Below are positions 59,291-64,000 of a DNA stretch of 64,000 nt, piece by piece. The stretch is from Saccharina japonica (lineage: Eukaryota; Sar; Phaeophyceae; Laminariales; Laminariaceae). Each line of letters starts with the position of its first letter. Positions within the stretch are counted from its first letter, which is position 1. The stretch is taken from assembly GCA_008828725.1 (NCBI GenBank), contig MEHQ01001643.1, forward strand, positions 536,610-600,609, read 5' to 3'. The notes beneath the pieces were generated by a model. The model was given only the letters and a program-made list of their open reading frames with translations, was not told where the DNA came from and did not search any database. Both the position numbers and the translations under genes were made by a program.

Positions 59291-59522
59291 ATACGGGAGG
59301 GCCATAGTAAAAAGGACCAATATATTTCCATTTTTTTACGGGAAGTAGACATAGAAGGAAGTCAGACTTTGCGCATAGGTTTCCTTTGTTTCCATGGTTT
59401 TCTGCTTTCGGGAATGTTATGAGTGATCAACGTTGAAGCTCATGCTGCACATTGTCGGATGGCAAAGATACTAGTAATTAATAACAATATTAGGTTATAT
59501 TTTACTATGGTCCCCCGTAAAT
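59291..59522. mobile_element. MITE-like element, family A, with internal foreign sequence
   Basis: Left end ACGGGAGGGCCATAGTAAAA; right end TTTTACTATGGTCCCCCGT. It is 232 bp rather than about 105 because the centre contains a copy of another dispersed repeat (family E, minus strand, 59400-59470). Confidence 0.65.
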
Positions 59523-59824
59523 AGTCCTCAAACCAAAACACGGGTAAAAGTGGCAGTTACTTGTATTAAGTAGTTGTTTCTCGTTTGACGAGCTCAATTA
59601 CTGTAGAGTAACTATTAATAGTCTATGGAGTCAGAAAATAATATTATGCCAAAGCGAGCAACCTCTGTCCCCTATTATGTACAGTGGGATGGGTCCTCTT
59701 TCTACTCCATTTATGTGTTATTGTTGTCCTTGCTGGCACCTTTCCTCTCGTTACCTACTCACTCTCGTATTTTCGTATTGTTGCTACGTAAGACCATTAA
59801 GTATTTGCAATTTTTTATAAAACA

Positions 59825-59895
59825 AAAACAACAACAGCTACCTCTGAGATCGAAGATTTCGTCGAAAGTCATCTTTGCTAGCTGAGTGGGATACT
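59825..59895 (-). repeat. Dispersed repeat family D
   Basis: Minus-strand copy: AGCAAAGATGACTTTCGACG, AAATCTTCGATCTCAGAGG, TGTTGTTGTTTTTG. Confidence 0.7.
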
Positions 59896-59949
59896 TCGAT
59901 CGAGACGATTCTTGCTTGTTGTGCTGCTTGCTGCCTGTCTATATTTGCA

Positions 59950-60131
59950 CAATTCGACGAGAGTAGGCGAGGGAAGAAAATGCTGAAATCTTCTCGCGAT
60001 AAAAATGCAAGGCAAGAACCGTAGGGGGGGAGGAGGGAGAAGAGCCTACTTTGTGACCCCGGATCTGAGTTACGACTAGGATGAGAGAGGAAGGAAGGGA
60101 GAAGATAATGAAAGGAATGGAAAAAAAAAAC
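59950..60131 (+). mobile_element. SINE copy lacking the head
   Basis: Starts at AATTCGACGAGAGT, contains TCTTCTCGCGATAAAAATGC and TGTGACCCCGGATCTGAG, ends in GAAAGGAATGG plus 10 A. Confidence 0.8.
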
Positions 60132-61264
60132 AATATATATACACTCCATTTTTTTCGTTGCCCTTGCTCCTTTCCCTCTCATTCCGTACCAGCAGGGTAC
60201 TTATTTTCTTTGTTGTTGGGATCATTATTGAGTGAGACGGTTCCTGCTTGTTGTCAATGTGCTGCTCGGTGCGTGTTTTTGTGGTGCTTTTTTTTGCTGT
60301 CGCTACGGTTAGTCGGTGGTCGATCGGTATTGCTATTATCATATATATACCGGTACGGTACATCCAATATACCGGTACATATATAAATACCTGGTACAGG
60401 TACCTGGTATGATACCGTAGAATAGAAGACCAAGCAAGACAGACCTCCTTCTCTTTTTAGTTTGCTGCATGCGTGCGCTTGTTCTGTATACAGCAGTAAG
60501 TAGTAGTACCTGGTAATTTATTTTATATATAGGTATGGGTATAGATCGGAAAACATGCATTGCACTTTGTAGGGAGCACATACTATATGTAATATAAACG
60601 TATACGAAGTACGTTCAGCTGGAACGTCTTGCTATTCAAAGTACAGTAAAATGTATGCTGTGCCGAAGATATTATGTACTCTGCTGGCTGCGCTGTGCTT
60701 TGTGCTCTGTGCGCCGTTCCTGCCTGCCTGTGTTGTGCATTGTCCATTGCGACTGACTCTCTGTGCAACTGCAATTTATTTGCAATACTGGCACTACTCG
60801 TACTACGTACCGGTCGGTATATTATATACCTGCATACGTATATATACGAGAGTATAATATACTTGATTTTTTCTCTATTCGTAGCTATTATGCTTGGAAG
60901 TACCTGGTACGTATTAATAGTACCTTTCCTTTTTCAGACAAAAAACATCTACACAAACAAGCACAACCAAGATCAATAAAGTAATATCATCCTGGCCATT
61001 CTACAAGTGTGTAGCATGTCAATCATCAATCATGATGAGCTTTGAAACTTGGTGAGGGGGGGGGGGGAAGTGACGACCATTAGACGACGCTTGCATAAAG
61101 CATCGGCCACCACTGCTTTTGGTTGGCTGATGACGGCGGTGATATCACTGTAAGGTTGGGAAGGAGCAGAGACTGCCATTGCAGTAGATACATACATACG
61201 CGTACAGAAGAGGGAGCAAGCACACACAGAATAGAACCGCGCAACACATGCACCGTTCTCTCTC

Positions 61265-61388
61265 GTCGTGTGTGTTTGTGTGTTCTTCGCATTAAACCTT
61301 CCTTTCTACCCGTCGACATCCAGCACACCCAGTGTCCGTCCCGATTCTTCATCCTAGAGAGGTACAGCAGTACCAGTTTTGTGGCGTA
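61265..61388 (+). repeat. Dispersed repeat family C
   Basis: GTGTGTTCTTCGCATTAAACC, CTACCCGTCGACATCC, CAGTGTCCGTCCCGATTC, TCATCCTAGAGAGG. It is closest to the 21.6-kb copy. Confidence 0.8.
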
Positions 61389-61611
61389 TAGGTTTCCTTC
61401 GTTCTCTCTTTTTGTCATGTATTACTATTAATAGTTTGTTCCCTTGGTTTTCTTCTTTCGTCGGTGAATGAGTGACCAAAGTTGAAGCTCACATTCATCC
61501 TGCACATAATATACACTATTGGATGGTAAACGGTAAACAAAATAACCATAAAATAAATTAAAATAAATAAATACATTAGTCACCGCACTACAACAGAGTA
61601 TATTATAGTGG

Positions 61612-62090
61612 TATGATACCCTCGAATGCTACTAAGGGTTGGTTTCTGGGGTTCGAACCTCACGTGGGTCGGACTTTTGACTTTATATGCAAAATTGAAT
61701 AAAAGATGGAATCTACTACTACTATTTTAATACTACTACTACTACTACGGGGGTGCATAGTAAATAGGACCTAAGGTACACACAAAAACCTATATATTTC
61801 CCTTTTTTTCCTAACAATATTTGGTCCTATTCACTATGGTCCTCCGTAATAACTGCTGTGCTGAGAGCGCCTAGCAGCGTGGGTAGGCGCAATTCGATGT
61901 GAGTCATTCGATGAGAGGGAAGAAAGGGTTGAAGTCTTCTCGCGATGGAAAGTGCAAGGCACGAACCGTAGTGGGGGGAGAGAGGGAGAAAACCTTACTT
62001 TGTGACCCCAGATCTGAGTTACGACTCGGAAGGAGAGAGAACAGGAGGGCGAAGATAATGAACGGGATGGGGAAAATAAAAACAAACCAA
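61612..62090 (+). mobile_element. SINE copy interrupted by a MITE
   Basis: A tRNA-like 3' head fragment with B-box GGGTTCGAACCTCACG lies at about 61612-61690. The body resumes at 61855 (AGAGCGCCTAGCAGCG) and runs to about 62090. A MITE of family A (61746-61852) separates the two halves. Confidence 0.75.
61746..61852. mobile_element. MITE-like element, family A, nested in a SINE
   Basis: ACGGGGGTGCATAGTAAATA left end, GGTCCTATTCACTATGG and CCTCCGTAAT right end, core CAAAAACCTATATATTTCCC. It splits the SINE at 61612-62090. Confidence 0.82.
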
Positions 62091-62639
62091 CAAACAAACA
62101 AACACAAAGTATAGACGAATGAATTATACTGCGAACGATAATCATATCGTACACACAAATGCAGGGAGCTAGCTCTACCTTGCGGTCGCAGCATCGCACA
62201 AACTGACGCCACACTACATACAGTATGAAATAGTAATAGTCCTTGGGAGTACATCAGTAGTGCCGGTCCTCTTAGAGTGCCGGTATGCGCCACACAACCA
62301 ACAATGCCGGCACTATGGGGGCAACCGGCACTATATACCCCCCACACTGCTGCACTTGGTTAATCCCACCCGTGCCTACGAGCAGTGCCAAGCGATTCCA
62401 CAGGCACTATAATAAGCAGCCAACCGGCACTATATAGATATCACTATTACTGTAGCATGTTCTCAAGGAGTTACAGTAAGTAACCCGTTTACCACTGCAA
62501 AACTGATACTGATACTTCGTGTACTGTTATTTACGCTGGTACGAAGCACCTGTCCCCACAGAAATTCCAAGTAGTTTGTCCCTAAAAATTGTTCGCAGCT
62601 CTGAAAGGAAGGGAGGAGTGAACCGACCCATTGACTATT

Positions 62640-62757
62640 CACGGGGGACTATAGTAAATAGGACCAAAATTTGTTAGTAAAAATTGGTAAACATATAGGT
62701 TTTAGTGTTTACCGTAGGTCCCATTTACTATGTATTAATATGGCCCCCCGTAATATT
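62640..62757. mobile_element. MITE-like element, family A, reversed orientation
   Basis: ACGGGGGACTATAGTAAATA left end. The core is inverted relative to other copies (AACATATAGGTTTTAGTG). Right end CCATTTACTATG and GGCCCCCCGTAAT. Confidence 0.8.
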
Positions 62758-62857
62758 ACGGGGGGGCATAGTAATCAGGACCCATCACACATACTAAAAC
62801 CTATAAATATCCGGTATTTTTACTACGCATATTTGGTCATGATTACTATGTTTCCTC

Positions 62858-62862
<5 letters not shown>
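62757..62862. mobile_element. MITE-like element, family A, directly abutting the previous one
   Basis: ACGGGGGGGCATAGTAATCA left end, AAAACCTATAAATATCCGG core, TTGGTCATGATTACTATG right arm. It runs into a (TAG)n tract at 62860-62891. Confidence 0.75.

Positions 62863-62891
<29 letters not shown>
62860..62891. repeat. (TAG)n microsatellite
   Basis: About ten TAG units at the right end of the family A element at 62757. Confidence 0.85.
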
Positions 62892-62893
<2 letters not shown>

Positions 62894-63334
62894 CTCTGCT
62901 GTGCGTACGAGTATAATGGTGTTGGTGGTGATCGAGGTGGCATTACGGCAATCGTTGTAAAGACGCAGAGAAGACTTGTACTATACCAGATACTTCTTCT
63001 ATTAGTAGCCTGCTTATTTCTACTCTTCTAGTAGTTAGTGCTCGAGCGAGCATATTATACGTATGTACCAGTATGTATTATGGCATCATGCACGTGTAGT
63101 AAATATCACTCTGACCCGAAATGTAAGGACCACTTCAATTACATTTTAATGTAGAAAGGATCATTATATTCCCGGCCAGAGTGGTAGTGTTTAGTATGTT
63201 GATGTGTCAGTGCGTGGTGGTGTTATTAGTGTTATAGTGTGTTTCATGGGAGTGCCACCATCGTCAATTTTCTCCTCATAAAGAATAACAGGCAGTACGT
63301 CGTATGCAGAGTGGGTTGATTGTGGCTGATTTGT

Positions 63335-63500
63335 GTGTGTGTGCTGTCTTCACATTGAACCGTTATTTCGTTATTTCTACCCAACTACATCATCAGTGCA
63401 CCCAGTCAGTGTCTGTCCTGATTCCTAAGCCTAAAGAGATGGTAATTATGTGGTCACGCGGTCACAGATTGATTTGAGACAGAGAAAAAATTGTGATCGG
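63335..63500 (+). repeat. Dispersed repeat family C, diverged subtype
   Basis: TGTCTTCACATTGAACCG, CTACCCAACTACATCATCAG, CACCCAGTCAGTGTCTGTCC, AAAGAGATGGTAATTATGTG. Matches the 52.0-kb subtype. Confidence 0.7.
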
Positions 63501-64000
63501 ACAATAATGCTGCTGGTGTCAAAATGGGCTCAAAGCTCAAATCAAGATATGTCTGCATTTTAACCGGGAATAAAAATCCAGATACTACCTGTACACGGTA
63601 CATATAAGTACTACTTTTTCGAAGTATCTGTATATTTATATGAGCCGTGCACGCTCTTGATGTAATTTATGTATGTATTTATATGTGTCTGGTGTATATG
63701 GTGTTACAGAGTGCAGGGCACACGTGTGCACGCACTAAATGACCACCAGGTAAATGATTCCATCACGTACCTGACTGAGAGGTTGTGGCTATGTATGTAC
63801 GTATGGCATCCGCTCGTGAGTGTCAGTGGTGTTTGTGTACCTGGTGTATCACACACAGCTTGCAAATATTTATCACGAGTTTCGACGAAATCCTCCATCT
63901 CATAGCTAGTTACTACACTAGTGTCTAGTTAGTGTTTAGTTAGTGTTTTTAACGGTATTCTCTGTAAGTACACATGCCATATCTCATATACGGATCGCAG

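Larger units (their letters stand above)
45189..64000. other. Gene-poor, repeat-rich region
   Basis: No gene supported. It is occupied by the G-rich minisatellite, homopolymers, SINE, MITE and foldback copies and families C, D and E, with AT-rich sequence between. Open frames of 60-110 codons have composition driven by simple repeats (for example the Gln run from CTG at 48.6 kb). Confidence 0.6.

Overview
The window is a piece of a nuclear eukaryotic genome. It is intron-rich, uses the standard genetic code, has long GT-AG introns and a few GC-AG introns, and carries tRNA-derived SINEs and MITE-like elements. Gene structure, base composition and repeat style are compatible with a brown alga or related stramenopile. 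That assignment is an inference, because no rRNA, tRNA or organelle marker settles it.

Positions 1-33271 (+) hold the 3' part of one giant gene. I can place about 32 exons, and the splice phases agree across nearly all junctions. They encode roughly 5,400 residues of a HECT-type E3 ubiquitin ligase, with the 5' end lying outside the window. In order the protein shows: a laminin-G-like (LamG) fold carrying an SH3-like insert; a long low-complexity region; a CUB-like module; helical and SH3-like stretches; a second CUB-like module; a MIB/HERC2-type domain; a second LamG split by another MIB/HERC2 domain plus a fibronectin type III domain; a SPRY domain split by a 750-residue insert (SH3-like, concanavalin-like and VPS62-like segments); more SH3/concanavalin-like sequence; and a complete C-terminal HECT domain with its catalytic cysteine at 32647-32649. 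The recurring 'domain inside a domain' layout is the most unusual feature of the window.

Positions 33272-38000 contain no gene I can support. They hold a homopolymer G run, tandem hairpins with a compensatory base change, a foldback element and microsatellites.

Positions 38204-45188 (+) hold a complete six-exon gene for a 544-residue RNA-binding protein. It has three RRMs like plant RBP45/RBP47 and yeast Nam8, followed by Ala-, Gln- and Gly-rich tails. Its last intron (3.1 kb) carries a full SINE and a possible 63-nt in-frame cassette exon.

Positions 45189-64000 are gene-poor. They contain a 14-copy 45-bp G-rich minisatellite, long homopolymers, a 50-bp perfect direct repeat, at least six SINE copies, a MITE family sharing the ends ACGGGGG...CCCCCGT and other dispersed families. 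A MITE is nested in a SINE near 61.8 kb. Two short palindromic words (TACCAGGTA/TACCTGGTA and CTATTAATAG) recur throughout.
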